DNA from: Mya arenaria
Lineage: Eukaryota > Mollusca > Bivalvia > Myida > Myidae
DNA length: 64,000 nt
Assembly: GCF_026914265.1 (NCBI RefSeq)
Contig: NC_069130.1
Span: 3,618,001 to 3,682,000, forward strand
Direction: 5' to 3'
In this document: piece after piece, positions 20,772-33,914 of the stretch
How the letters are laid out: the number at the start of each line of letters is the position of its first letter
Position numbering within the stretch: position 1 is the first letter of the stretch
Program-made: the position numbers and the translations under genes
The notes under the pieces: generated by a model
What the model was told of the DNA's origin: nothing
The model's input: the letters and a program-made list of their open reading frames with translations, nothing else
Database searches by the model: none

Positions 20772-20804
20772 ATATTCCCTTTGACGTTCCAGAGCCCCAA
20801 CAAC
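20772..20804 (+). CDS. Candidate 33-base microexon of the follistatin-module gene
   Basis: The exon is bounded by an excellent acceptor (TATACTTTCAG) and a consensus donor (GTAAGT). At phase 1 it reads (G)AT ATT CCC TTT GAC ... CAA CAA C, giving DIPFDVPEPQQ with the last base completing a proline codon with the exon at 29187 (C+CG). It would provide an acidic, proline-rich linker directly before the first module. Its length is a multiple of three and both ends are phase 1, like the module exons. No other exon is visible upstream in this window, so the gene's N-terminus is probably further left or uses another promoter. Confidence 0.55.
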
Positions 20805-23800
20805 GTAAGTGATTTTTTTCATTAAATTATCGTTACAATTTTGAATCATAAATAATAAATCCTTTTGCATTTACCTTGTCGTAAACATCAAACATTGAAT
20901 GATAAAATCTTATCGTATCTCTTGGAATCCTCGTAAACCACATGCAATTTCTAAAAGGCTGGTGTTACAGTGCAGTCCCTCGTGTATCATTCTGATACGT
21001 AAACAGATTAAATATATTTAGTTCTGGCTGGTTTTCTACTTCAAACACAATCCACTCTGTTTGATTTTCTATAACATTGAATTCATCAAACGGAATCTCC
21101 GCGCTAACTATTAGCCTCGTATTGTGCAATGCAATGGGGTGTGTTTTTCTATTAATTTGATCAACGACATGTCAAATGGAAATATCGAAATGACAATTTC
21201 AAAAGACATATATAATGAAAATGGAAATTACAAAATATCTCGAAGGAAATGGAAAATGGATGAAATGAAAACTCCTTAAACGCGATATTGTCTAATTTTA
21301 TCATTAGTATAACTTCATGAAATCAGTTTACAGTTTCAAATGTTTACTATATAACGACACCAAAACCTCATAAGCCTCATGACAGTTATTCATGTTATTA
21401 TCGTTTTGCACTTAGTGTGTTTTGTATTCAAACCTTTTTTTAATTATTTCAATGCATATTCGGTGGCGTGCTCAAATCGTATACTTTATTTCTGAAATGA
21501 AACTTTTACATCAGACTACCCGTACATTACATGGGAGTTTAAAATAAAATATTTTCTTTGTAAAAAAGAGCAGGCAATACAGTTTGTTTACGAGTCTTAC
21601 AATCTCATTAAAATCATATCGTGACGTTCACTTCATTTCATTACGTTATGTACGATCTGAGAACATGACGTTAGAGGTCACCTCAAGTTAACCTTTATAA
21701 CTTGCATATTCATAAGCATGTGCACGAAATCATGTCCAATGATAACGTTCGTAACGTAGCAGGTTTGGTTGAAACTTTAAATGGCGTCGTTGGTGACGAT
21801 GCTGACCCGGGATCTCCCTGCCCGCTTTAACAATTTCTTTCCGAAAATCAGTGACTGTTAGCCTTTGATAAATTAACGAAGCGTGAAATAAATAACAAGG
21901 TCAAGGATGACAGTTCAGTTGAATCGGAAAACGACAATATAAACTTAACTGGATTATAGAAAGTTATATAATGCTTTTAAACGAGAGCATATCGTGTAAA
22001 TGGATAAATAACATTATTAATTAGACCCATAGATGATACACCACTACAAACTTGATGTGATGTTTTGAATTTGACAATGTAATACAAATTCGCGAGCACG
22101 AGCAACACCATTGTCTAGATTCCTGGACCTGAACTTCGTTCTCAGACGTTAATCACGGTTATTGACCAGTTAAATGCTGAAAGTTAGTCATTATTTGCAC
22201 ATATCTATGCTTACAAGTGTTCATATTGATACATTGTAAATGTTATATGTAAACACCTAAGTATAGCATGTGTAAACTATCATCTATACTAATCATGTTG
22301 CACAGTAAATGTTACTGTAAGCCAGGTAAGTTTTAACTTGACTTGTATTTAATTGTGTAAAGCTCAGTCGGGTTTTTTCGTTATTTTTACAAGGGAAGCC
22401 CCTGTGGTATAAACTGTTTTTATTGCATTGCAGCTGCAGTATTTTGGAACTTAGAAGAGGTTCTTAGCTAGGTTCATTTAATAAATAATAAGATTTTATT
22501 AGGAGAAGGATGTATCATCAAACAGGTTTTAAGATAATATGAAAAACCCAGAAGACTGGGAGCCTCTGCATTGGAGTAAAAAAAATCTATTTTTCAGAGA
22601 ATGCCCAAAAAATATTTTGATTTAAGAGTAAAGACTGAATCAGGTGAATAATATGAATATTTTGTGGGGTATTTCATTTAAGTTATACTTAGAAATGTGA
22701 ATTAGGGTGTTATTGTTTATGATTATCATTCTAAATATTAATAATTACATTGGACATAATTGGTTTCACCTTTGCCAACCCGTCATTTTGATATTTGGGA
22801 AGTGTTTCGGCTGATAAAATGGAAGATTTTAAAATCTACTTCATCATCATATTCACTAATCACATCATTTGAGCGGAGTATTCTCGCGATATTGATAAAA
22901 TACTGAGCGCACATAGCAGTGGGAAAAGTTTTTTACAAAAAAAAACGACCTTCTTTTGTTACAAAAAACAACAATCTTCTTTTGTACACATCTGATAAAC
23001 TGGTTAAAAGCAGTAAACAGTTGGGTGTTTAGATGCTTTCAACACCTAAACTTTTTTTTACTAAATTAATTGAGGCATTATATTTCACTTAAGAGAAACT
23101 TCTATCATATTTCGATTTCTTTTATAGTTTATACATGGAACAATCTGTAAAGAAAACATAGATTCTCTTTCAGCCAAAATAGAGGGAGGATGAAGTGACT
23201 TAATTATTCTCAAAAGTCTGTATCTAACTCGGTGATTTGATTAATTATACTTCAATTATACAGGAAAAATAAATGAGATCATCGTATTCTTCAAGCAGTT
23301 TATTAAATAAAATAGATACCCGATATATGTAGCCTTAGTGTTCAAAACTATATTTTGTCCATTGGGATGGCAGTACTTTTCAAATCTGGTATACATTTAT
23401 TAAGGTAAATCAGCATTCAGTAGTTATTGATTTAATGAAGTGAATCAGTAGGTTTGACCGGAAGCTGGGTCAGTTGACAAAATATCATCTCAAACACTAA
23501 GCTGCTAAATGGTGTGTCTGTCACATTAAGACATATTATTTTGGTAAATTCAAACTAATAAACTTTAACCATAACATAAACATAACATAAAAAGACACAT
23601 TTAATACAACAATTAACAAATAAAATAGTTAATGATTGGTGACAAACTGTATTCATGTGCAGTATATATAGCTAATGAAGTGAATGTCACTGATCTGTAT
23701 AAATGATCAAATTCATCATAGCTGATCATGTTTAATGTGAACTATTTTGACTCCTGTTTTCTTTTTTCTTAACATATTGGTTTACATAATGGTTGCTGTT

Positions 23801-25149
23801 ATGAGGCAGGCAGAGTCCCAGTTGTTCTGCACTTCCATAGTGTACCTTAAAAATGAATTGAAAGAATAGTTGAATAAATAAATTCTTGATAAATGCTTAG
23901 CTACAACAGTGTTGTGTTTTGGATTCTAAGTAATAAAAAATGTTAAGCCATCTAATATGATTTACTTTAAATTTCTTCACTGATTTCCCTCTTTGACAGA
24001 ATGAAAGAATAATACTTAACAAGTATATTTCTAGACTTGAAATGTAATATCATTCAAATTTATACAAAAAAGCTTTTTTTTATCTTTACACAAATATCGG
24101 AAACACATCCAAATCCAAAGATGCTTTAATCATTAACTTCAAGTAGTATTATATCTACCTATTTTCTGTTCCTGAAATAAAATTTAAAAAAAAGTTTGAT
24201 GAAAATTTTAATTGAATATGTATTCACCTGTTCTGTTTGTGTCTAAGGATTACCATATGGATATGGTAAATACAGGAACACCTTCTTCTCAGACTTTTAG
24301 ACAGCTGGACTTCCTGAATTGTTCAACTAAAAGCAATAAGTTGTCCAAAAAAACACACATTCATTTCACTTCATGTCAATGTAACATTAGTTAGTAACTT
24401 ATTCTGCACACAAGAACATGTACATAAAATTGTATTCTTTAAATAAGCAGTGAAATTATAATTACTTGTTTTAATATTAGTGTGGGTCTATTTTTTAAGA
24501 ATGTATTATTGTGGACAAGTACATCAGTAACATTCATGAATGCCTTATGGGACAAGATTAAATACACTTGGAGAGTACTGTATTGCATTTATCAAAGTAC
24601 AAATACAATGAACAGTTACACACAGGTTAAGCAGCACTTACCATCCATGATACCTGATATAGTAACTGCTAAGATATACGTCTGTTCTGTCTGGTTCTGT
24701 ATGTTGTAACCCACAGTTTTTCTCTAGCAAGCCAATCAGGGCACTGCTTGCAGCGCCCTTTCATTCTGTGATCACGTGGTAGTCATGTGATCACAACAAC
24801 TGTTAAAATAATCTAAACATTATAAAAATATTCAAATGTTAATTCAACCAGGGAAGATAGCTCAGATCATATTAGTTTCAAACTCTATGAAATGACAGTG
24901 TACAAGCTTCAATCTAAGGAATGTTTAAATTAATCTACAACTGCTAGTACATACCAATAAACTCTGCTTGTATCCTGGATGGGGGTCATCTGGTTTCAAA
25001 TCCGTTATGATATCTGTATTGTAGGATATCCTGTAAAAAAAAATTATATGGTTATTCATAAAATTCAGCTCATTTATTCAATAGTATTCATCTATGACTG
25101 TCATAAATTATTATCATTTACATTATTATAAGAATATATTGGCGAAATA

Positions 25150-25310
25150 AACACTTGGTCTCCGCCAGAGCCTGGTTCACACATCAACTATGATGATCTA
25201 CAATAATTTACAATATTAAAGTAACCTGCGAGGTTAAGTATGCCGGGGTGAGGCTCTAACCCACGACCACCGGAACGCTAGCACTACCGGGCGGCTGGTT
25301 CTTACCCACA
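25150..25310 (-). mobile_element. Probable tRNA-derived SINE head
   Basis: Read on the minus strand, the sequence CCGCCCGGTAGTGCTAGCG ... GTCGTGGGTTAGAGCCTCAC contains a B-box-like GGTTAGAGCC inside a T-arm-like hairpin (GTGGG/CTCAC), with an A-box-like TAGTGCTAGCG about 30 bases before it. This is the usual Pol III promoter layout of tRNA-derived SINEs. The cloverleaf is otherwise degraded. Tail boundaries are not clear. Confidence 0.4.
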
Positions 25311-26007
25311 CACAATACGATTTTGTATTTACGTTTCATAGTCCGGTGTTTTTATCAAACTGTTCATTCCAATAATTCTTTCCAAGCAGGCCTTACAGAG
25401 TATCTAATGCTGCAGCAGAGTCATAACATTTGTACATACGAAATGAATAAATAATGTAATATTTTTGGTGAAAATAAAAGTGTCAGTCAACTGGACAAAC
25501 AGCAAGTTCATAACTTTTCATGGACATCAGAATAACCCGTTAATATTATGGTATTAAACTATTCATATTTAAAATTTTACTCACGCTTATGTATCCGCAT
25601 CGTTTACAATAGGTCAATAGTTCGTAATATTATGATCATATTGGAATTGTTTTACTAACAAACAAGTTCAATTTTCTAAGACGCCATTTTGTTTTTTGGT
25701 AGTGTTAATTACGGGAATACTTCAGTAATCAATGACACGTAAAAAAACAGTTAAAAGAGAATACATGATGGAAAGGAATATTTATTATAAACTTAATCTA
25801 GTAGCAATCTGTTTACATCTACAAGTGACGGATGCCGGTGTTTACCTCGTAAATAAACGGCTATTGCAGCATCTTAAAATGATGTCATTTTAATGGCATT
25901 TGGTATACTGAGAGAGAAGTAGTTTCCGAAGAAATCCTGAAAGTTTCATCAAAACGACACCATTCTGAGCATACGAATTTGCTATTTTTTGTAAAATTGC
26001 CATATAC

Positions 26008-26290
26008 TCACAGCTTAATTCGGCCATGACGTTTGGAGAAAACGTCAGCTTCGTGTCTGCCTTCGACGTAACGAGCAATTTCATCGGCTAGTGGAGAGGT
26101 CAATCTGAGGTGACCCCTTACGCGAAGTCCTCGGATCCACATAGCGTAACGTCGTGAAGCGTGTATTGGGGATCTGATTTTAATGAGATTGCGAGTCTTA
26201 CACCAGAAAAGAACACGATCCTGTGTGTGCCGAGTACCACAGTCAACTTCGACCCCCTGCAACGTTCTCCTTTTATAAACATCCAAGTGT
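26008..26290 (-). other. Possible antisense coding exon
   Basis: A minus-strand frame of 92 codons has an ordinary-looking soluble composition at its end (SPLADEIARYVEGRHEAD), and the frame crosses a consensus donor (AAGCT then GTGAGTAT) at about 26010. The segment is also richer in C+G than its surroundings. It may be an exon of an unrelated gene on the other strand. No domain is recognised, and the upstream part could equally be 5' UTR. Confidence 0.2.
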
Positions 26291-27369
26291 TTTCAACGAT
26301 GATGAAATAAATGAACCATTCAAGTTATTGTCACCTCGCTTAATCAATCATGTTTATTCATATTCAGTTCGTGTCAACCTTGTATTGTCTCTTCGTGACT
26401 TTTTTCTTTAAGTATAAACACTCTTGCGGGTTATTATTTTATATTGAATTTTCAATTGTTTTCAACAAGTATTTGTTTTACAGTTCAGCATCTATAAGAT
26501 TTTGTTTTCCCCGTGATAGCGACCCTAACGTTGGTGGAATATTGTGTTGTAGCACAATCATAAACATATGAATGTCAATGTAACGACCGAACCAATTTCG
26601 CAAAAAGCAATATTACATTTCTGGGCGAATAACCGGAGTTAAGTGTCAGACTCGGAATATCAGAGCTGACGTGGATTTGGTATAATAGCATTCCAACTAA
26701 TCACGTCAGGGATCGGAAAGCTCGTCTTGTTTTCCAGCTGTAATTACTTAAGCATCGGCTGTCCAATACATAAAGGAATTACAGGGCTTGATGAAAGTCC
26801 ACAATTAATTGTAACAGTTCTAGAATATTTGAGGTTAATGTCTCACTTGTTTCCGTATTTGTTTAACTTCCTTTTGCGATAACTGTTTCATTTTCTACAT
26901 GCCAGTTACACTTGATGGAAAATATATAACAATTCAACAACGTAACAAATGTTTTATTTTAAGGTATTGTGAACCAGCACCAACAACACAGCGCGAATAG
27001 TCTTGCGTATTGGGTTTAGAAAAACAACAACGTCATAGCTTCTGCACAATAGACTATATAGTATCAGTGTTTATTTCTAAAGTAAAACTTACTTACGTGG
27101 CTGTGATTATCATCGGATGATCTTTGAGTGTAGACGTTCAGCCTCCCTTGGGGATGGCACATTGCAGTCGCATCCAGGTGATGCATTCAGAATCCCCAAT
27201 TTAATCTGGGATGAACTAGTATTCTATCGCATTAGATGTAATTCATCGTAGTTACCCGGCCCATTGTCGGAGGCTAAAATATCATATTTTGCCTTAAAGT
27301 TGCATTCGAACAGGTTGATCGGTTTTAATTTAGTTTTTTTTTTTCATTTAATGTTCAAATTTATGCGTA

Positions 27370-28080
27370 AATGTCAGGAAAGCGGTATTTTAAAACTGCT
27401 GACAAAAGATCAGATTGCAGTTTATCATATCTACGTTCAAATATTGTTGTTTTATGGCTAAAAACGTTACTACCGCTTTAAGAAAATGATATTTTCGGCA
27501 ATTTACCAAACAAATGAGATTTGAAATTGTGAATTATCTTATATTATTGCATTGATGCCCAAATCAACCGATTCTGAGACAATTGATTTTAAAAGTGTTT
27601 AAAATGCCAGTGTGTGAGAGAGCAGCCTAAAACCTTATGATGATGAGGATACAGTCATATGCCACTTTAGCTTCTAAATTCCTCTTTAAACTTGACGGGC
27701 GGGAGGGGGTGCGGTGCGGTAAAGCCTAAATGCAACCAATATAGAGATTGATGCCGAATTACAGCAATGCTATGACATAAATAGCAAATATAACAAAACA
27801 TTTTTTTTAAACCTGTACTCTCACAGATTGAACGTTTTGACAACTTTTTTTTATTTTTTGTCATGCAACCAGCCGATTTTTGCGACAATCCATGGAAACC
27901 AGTTATTAAACACTGCTGACAAAAAAAATTGCAGATTTTTATATTTAAGTTCAAAAAAATATGTTTTATGATTTTTTCTTAACCCGTTAGTAACGGTTTA
28001 AGCCATAAAACATTAATTTTTGAACGGAAATATGAAAATCTACGATCTGATTTTGTGTCAGCAATGTTATTTGTATCATT
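27370..28080. repeat. Dispersed repeat in direct and inverted copies forming a palindrome
   Basis: Three related copies share CTGCTGACAAAA, GTTCAAA, GTTTTATGG and CGTTA(C/G)TA. They lie at about 27390-27480 (+), about 27905-27975 (+) and about 27980-28075 (inverted). The last two meet tail to tail near 27978, so a single strand can fold back on itself. A further diverged match to the 27480-27600 segment (CCAAATCA.C.GATTCTGAG) lies at about 28870-28990. Probably a MITE family; no coding content. Confidence 0.5.
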
Positions 28081-29186
28081 GGTTTGCAGTTATTAATGCA
28101 AATAATTGCTCTTTCCAAGACAAAAAAATAAAAAAGTTGTAAAAATGGTCAATATGTGAGAGTGCAGTTTAATATGAATGACCATTGTCTCGTAATAAAT
28201 AAATAGCTTAAAGAGTACATTGCAATTAATTTAAGGAGCCTTGTTTACAGAACATATCAAATGCGATTGTTGAAATCAAAGTCATAGGAATGTTTCACCA
28301 AAATATGGACTACGTCTATGAAGTTTCTTTTAGATCAGGCATGTAATTGAATTTTGGTGACGTCTAAATAGCTTATCCCTGTGCTTAACGCCAATCAAGC
28401 CATACACAGAGTATTTACATGTCACCAGTAATTGAATTTCTGTCTCAATTAGGAGCTTTTTATTTGTGAATTATTTTGTTTGCACGAAACAATACATATG
28501 ATAAAACAACGTCAAGCTAATGTACATTCTTCACCAAATAAATTATGGAAATAGAAAAAATACCGGTATTCATGAAAGTTCTTAAATCATTTTTTAACTG
28601 AATTCTTGAAATGTCTTAAAACTTTCTAAATCGAATTTAAAGAAAAATATAAGTGTTTTGTAACATAAGAGTATGTATTTTCAATAAAGGCAATGGCGAT
28701 AAAGAAATTCAGAAATTATTAAGCCTTTATCTCAAATGATAGAGAGATACTTAACTTAAAAAATGACATATGTAAGGAAATGACTTAAGCAGTTTTATGA
28801 ATACGACCCCAGAACAGAATCTAGTTCCCTCCACTACTGAGCATTCAAAATGATTTTTTTTTGGCATTTACCAAACAATTGACTTCTGATCTATTGTTGA
28901 TTAATTGTATAACTGCATTGATGGTATTAACGCCCAAATCAGCTGATTCTGAGTCAATTTTTTAAATTGTTAAAACAGCATAAACCTTCTCATACAATAC
29001 GCGCTCCACTACTGAGAAAACCACTTACGAAATAGCTATTGATCAACATTAACGATGTCTTAACAAACCGTACTGTTGTTTTACCAAATTATTATTAATA
29101 TACCGCACCATGTATATTATTCTCCGATTATTTATGTGGCTAGACTCCTATATTGATTCGAATCTAACCATGATTTCTGCTTACAG

Positions 29187-29405
29187 CGCCGTGCCATGCG
29201 TTTTTCTGTGCCTTCCACGCAACCTGCCTCGTAAATGAGACCTCAAACACACCGTATTGCGCATGCGTGAACACATGTGATGATGATCTCGTGTTTCCGG
29301 TCTGCGGGACGGACGGCCACACATACGTCAGTGAATGTTTTCTAAAGTTCGGGAGCTGTACAAAACAACGTCGAGTGAACGTCGAGTATGAGGGTCCTTG
29401 CGAAA
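29187..29405 (+). CDS. Follistatin-like module exon (EGF-like + Kazal), agrin-like gene
   Basis: The exon is bounded by TTTCTGCTTACAG and GTGAGT, is 219 bases long and phase 1 at both ends. It encodes a complete ten-cysteine follistatin-like module. The short EGF-like part runs PCHAFFCAFHATC ... CACVNTC. The Kazal part has the hallmark FPVCGTDGHTYVSECFLKF, then SC and EGPC. Kazal folds can inhibit serine proteases, but in agrin-type proteins the tandem modules mainly carry glycans and bind matrix or growth factors. NETS is a sequon in the EGF-like part. The reading runs in frame from the microexon. Agrin is the best-known protein with serial modules of this kind; without the laminin-G end the gene name stays open. 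Confidence 0.85.
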
Positions 29406-29639
29406 GTGAGTATTCTTATTTGTCTTTAATTATTCAGCATGCAATGAAAAATTCTGGGACAAGCCCACGGGCCTTATTCAATAAGCAACTTAGATTGAAC
29501 TGAAATTCAAAACTAACAATGTGTGTGTTTGATAAGGCTGTATATTTAGCTGAATGTAATAACAGAGATATGTTTAAAGATAAGGAAATTACCAATATTG
29601 AATACTGGCCCAAATTCGTACTATTTAACAACATCTCTG

Positions 29640-29918
29640 TAATGCACCAGTCGATTGTAACCCCGCCCCCTCCTATGGACCGGGGAATAGCGGGGACTTT
29701 GACTTTTGGTCCAGTCAAGCCCGGGTAAGATCCCCACACTTCGGGGACGGACTGCTGGTAAATCCCCGCCAAATGCTCCCGCACCCCAGGGACCCTAGGT
29801 AAGGCCCATTCCCTGCTATTTTTGGCGCGAATACAAAAGCATCGCATTCACCCGGCACTGCGGGGCCACCTTGAAGGTAAAAACACGGCCCATTTCCCCG
29901 GCTATGACTGGTGCATAA
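29640..29918. mobile_element. GC-rich MITE-like element
   Basis: An island of high GC in AT-rich intron is bordered by inverted ATGCACCAGTC (29641-29651) and GACTGGTGCAT (about 29907-29917). Inside are CCGGGGAATAGCGGGG and CCGGGTAAGATCCCCACACT, and frames on both strands are by-products. No target-site duplication was certain. No transposase. Confidence 0.5.
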
Positions 29919-32237
29919 AAGCACAGTGTTTATGCCTTACGACACTGAGCGAGAGTTACATATAACGTACATGAACACAGAGAGGCCACACATGTTTGAA
30001 CATATCGCTATCAACAGTTGTTGGGATCACTACCTTGTCGAGAGTTTACTATATGTGTACATTTTAGCCTAACACTTAATCAAATATTTGCCTCAGCATC
30101 TGAGTTTCTGTCGCTCCTTGGTTTTGATTGAAGCAGCACCAGCGTGTGGTAGTAAACTTCGCCACAGTTATCTCCCTTACTGTTGCCCTGGTAATCACTG
30201 CCAGCACGTTTGCATTATAACTGAATACAATGATGCGTGTATGAAACGGTTCTGATTACTTTTGAATTTAAATGTCAGCTTGATTTTGTTGAAATACAAC
30301 GCAGTTAATGTTCTAAAATAAACAAGCAATTTATTTATGATTTAATGACATACCGTTAGACACGACCATGAGAATGGTTAACACGCGCTCTTCTGTATTA
30401 TAAACGGCTGCATATATGTCATGTTTTATTAAGTTATCTTTTGATATTACCAGTTATATCATTTTAAGCCAAAAATTGTTGTACTTTACATTGTTTCGCT
30501 TAATTCGTTTGATAACTATTCTACGTCTAATTTCATACCGGCTTCTTTAAATAGCGATGTACTTTCCCATATAAAATTATGGTTTTCACGGGACAATGTT
30601 TCAGGTCATTATCAATGCTATTTAAACCATATGATTGTTTGTTTGTTTGTTTTTTTAAATAAGATGCTTCATATAATCCATTTTATATCTGTGTTATTTT
30701 GAAAATCAGAACGGTATTTAGCAGCGTCCACCTATACTTCATAACAGGTTAAAGAACACACGCACGTATGCCTGCAAGATTTTACAGAACCTTTTCACGC
30801 TAGAAAACCCTCGGTAGATTTGACCCAATTATCGTTCAATCATAATGAAACCCATCAAAGAATTTCTTGAAAAAAATGAGTTTGTGCGAAGACACGCCAT
30901 TATCATGTACAAGATTACTATGTACCAAATATGTCCTTACACAACACAACTGTGGCCTTAAATGCCTAGTTTAAGCCTTCTATAAGTGACCTCCTCCCCA
31001 CCCCCAAATATGTGTACAATACACAACCTCTGTGTATTGATCTTAATCTACTTGCCTTGATCCCTCTTATCAGATCTCTGATCTGAGTATCCTGCTGTTC
31101 AGTTTGTGAGGTTTTATAATTGAAGTGGACCCTAAATGGGTCTGTGCCAATAAACGAATACACAGGAAATTGGCCCCTACTGTGACACCAGTGCCATAAA
31201 GACAAAATGCACAGCAGGGTATTATCATGCCAATTAAACTAGGCCTTTAACAGTTTTCAGTAGTTTCAGTCCAGACTAAGTGAAAGAAAGAGCGCTTAGC
31301 GGTATATTCCGATTAAAATAACTTTGCTGGGGGTTATGGCACTCGTGATTATCTATCTGATGTACACAATATGAGTATTAAAAAATTATGCAAAAATGAC
31401 GTCAGGTGTAAAGTCACGTGTTGTTGTAATATGTCGTGTCCGTTGTTTTTGTCGTATGGTATTGGTGTAAATACAAAAAGAACTGGTTAGACATTTTGCA
31501 AAATTAACTTAGTTCTGTGGTATCCATGCGTTCTAACTTATATTAAGAATCACTTTATTTTTTATTCTGCATAATTTGGTAGATTAGTGCATGGACAAAT
31601 TAAGAAATAATATAAACTGTATGTATGTTGTCCCAGTTGTGTTATCAATTAAGGTCGCTTAATATAACTAAAGTAAGATTTACCAATGTCTCTGCCTTGT
31701 AAAATTGATAACCTTGGATAATATCTAAGTCGTTTAATTTCACATAAAAATTAGACAATTTTAATATTAGTTCTAACCGTTATATATTCTTGAAAAATGC
31801 ACTCTTATTCCCAAATAAAATTTACCACATTTAATAATATTGTAATAATATTCCAGAAAGGATAAATAAATGTCAAAAACAATGGCTCTTATGAAGGAGA
31901 CCGAGTTTTATTAGAAAAAGGGTGAATAAAACACGATATTTCTACCTTATGAGAGGATATAAGGCCATAGTAAATATTTTAGCATTCATCAATCATTTAA
32001 TAGTTTTTGCTCTTTCTGCTATTAGATACACGGTAGCAATCTTGTAACTAGTAATTCAAATTGTCCATTAATGCATAATTTAGTAAGAAGTTAAAGATTT
32101 AACAGCCAGAATTGATGTTTGTTAAACTTGTGTATTAATTGATTTTGAATAAGTGTGTCACTTTAAGATTGTGAAGGCTTTTGAATGTCTAGCTAATGTG
32201 AATTATATAGCTGTGTGAAGTTAGCTAAACATACGAC

Positions 32238-33914
32238 ATTGGACATTGGACATTCAAAATCGAATGTTGTGCTGGCACGACATTGGACATTGGACATTCA
32301 AAATCGAATGTTGTGCTGGCACGACATTGGACATTCAAAAGTGAAAGTCGTGCTAGCACGACATTGGACATTGGACATTCAAAATCGAATGTTGTGCTGG
32401 CACGACATTGGACATTGGACATTCAAAAGTGAAAGTCGTGCTAGCACGACATTGGACATTGGACATTCAAAATCGAATGTTGTGCTGGCACGACATTGGA
32501 CATTGGACATTCAAAAGTGAAAGTCGTGCTAGCACGACATTGGACATTGGACATTCATAATCGAACGTTGTGCTGGCACGACATTGGACATTGGACATTC
32601 AAAAGTGAAAGTCGTGCTAGCACGACATTGGACATTGGACATTCAAAATCGAATGTTGTGCTGGCACGACATTGGACATTGGACATTCAAAAGTGAAAGT
32701 CGTGCTAGCACGACCTTGGACATTCAAAATCGAATGTTGTGCTGGCACGACATTGGACATTGGACATTCAAAATCGAATGTTGTGCTGGCACGACATTGG
32801 ACATTGGACATTCAAAAGTGAAAGTCGTGCTAGCACGACATTGGACATTGGACATTCAAAACCGAATGTTGTGCTGGCACGACATTGGACATTGGACATT
32901 CAAAAGTGAAAGTCGTGCTAGCACGACATTGGACATTGAACATTCAAAATCGAATGTTGTGCTGGCACGACATTGGACATTCAAAAGTGAAAGTCGTGCT
33001 AGCACGACATTGGACATTGGACATTCAAAATCGAATGTTGTGCTGGCACGACATTGGACATTGGACATTCAAAAGTGAAAGTCGCGCTAGCACGACATTG
33101 GACATTGGACATTCAAAATCGAATGTTGTGCTGGCACGACATTGGACATTGGACATTCAAAAGTGAAAGTCGTGCTAGCACGACATTGGACATTGGACAT
33201 TCAAAATCGAATGTTTTGCTGGCACGACATTGGACATTGGACATTCAAAAGTGAAAGTCGTGCTAGCACGACATTGGACATTGGACATTCAAAACCGAAT
33301 GTTGTGCTGGCACGACATTGGACATTGGACATTCAAAAGTGAAAGTCGTGCTAGCACGACATTGGACATTGAACATTCAAAATCGAATGTTGTGCTGGCA
33401 CGACATTGGATATTCAAAAGTGAAAGTCGTGCTAGCACGACATTGGACATTGGACATTCAAAATCGAATGTTGTGCTGGCACGACATTGGACATTGGACA
33501 TTCAAAATTGAAAGTCGTGCTATCACGACATTGGACATTGGACATTCAAAATTGAATGTTGTGCTGGCACGACATTGGACATTGGACATTCAAAAGTGAA
33601 AGTCGTGCTAGCACGACATTGGACATTGAACATTCAAAATCGAATGTTTTGCTGGCACGACATTGGACATTGGACATTCAAAAAAGAAAGTCGTGCTAGC
33701 ACGACATTGGACATTGGACATTCAAAATCGAATGTTGTGCTGGCACGACATTGGACATTGGACATTCAAAAGTGAAAGTCGTTCTAGCACGACATTGGAC
33801 ATTCAAAATCGAATGTTGTGCTGGCACGACATTGGACATTGGACATTCAAAATCGAATGTTGTGCTGGCACGACATTGGACATTGGACATTCAAAAGTGA
33901 AAGTCGTGCTAGCA
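32238..33914 (+). repeat. Left satellite arm, 44-bp unit in 88-bp dimers
   Basis: Two 44-bp variants mostly alternate. One reads ACGACATTGG(ACATTGG)ACATTC then AAAATCGAATGTTGTGCTGGC. The other ends AAAAGTGAAAGTCGTGCTAGC. The second joins the next unit to give the perfect 16-bp palindrome GTCGTGCTAGCACGAC; the first gives an imperfect one. Some units lack one ACATTGG heptad. Open frames on both strands through the array (repeating ASTTLDIGHSK or ARHWTLDIQ) arise because the 88-bp dimer, read through three turns, has no stop; they are not genes. Confidence 0.95.

Larger units (their letters stand above)
20805..29186 (+). other. Intron (8.4 kb) between microexon and first module exon
   Basis: This interval starts with GTAAGT and ends with TTTCTGCTTACAG. 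Apart from the SINE-like, inverted-repeat and antisense-exon candidates listed separately, I see only AT-rich noncoding sequence. Confidence 0.5.
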
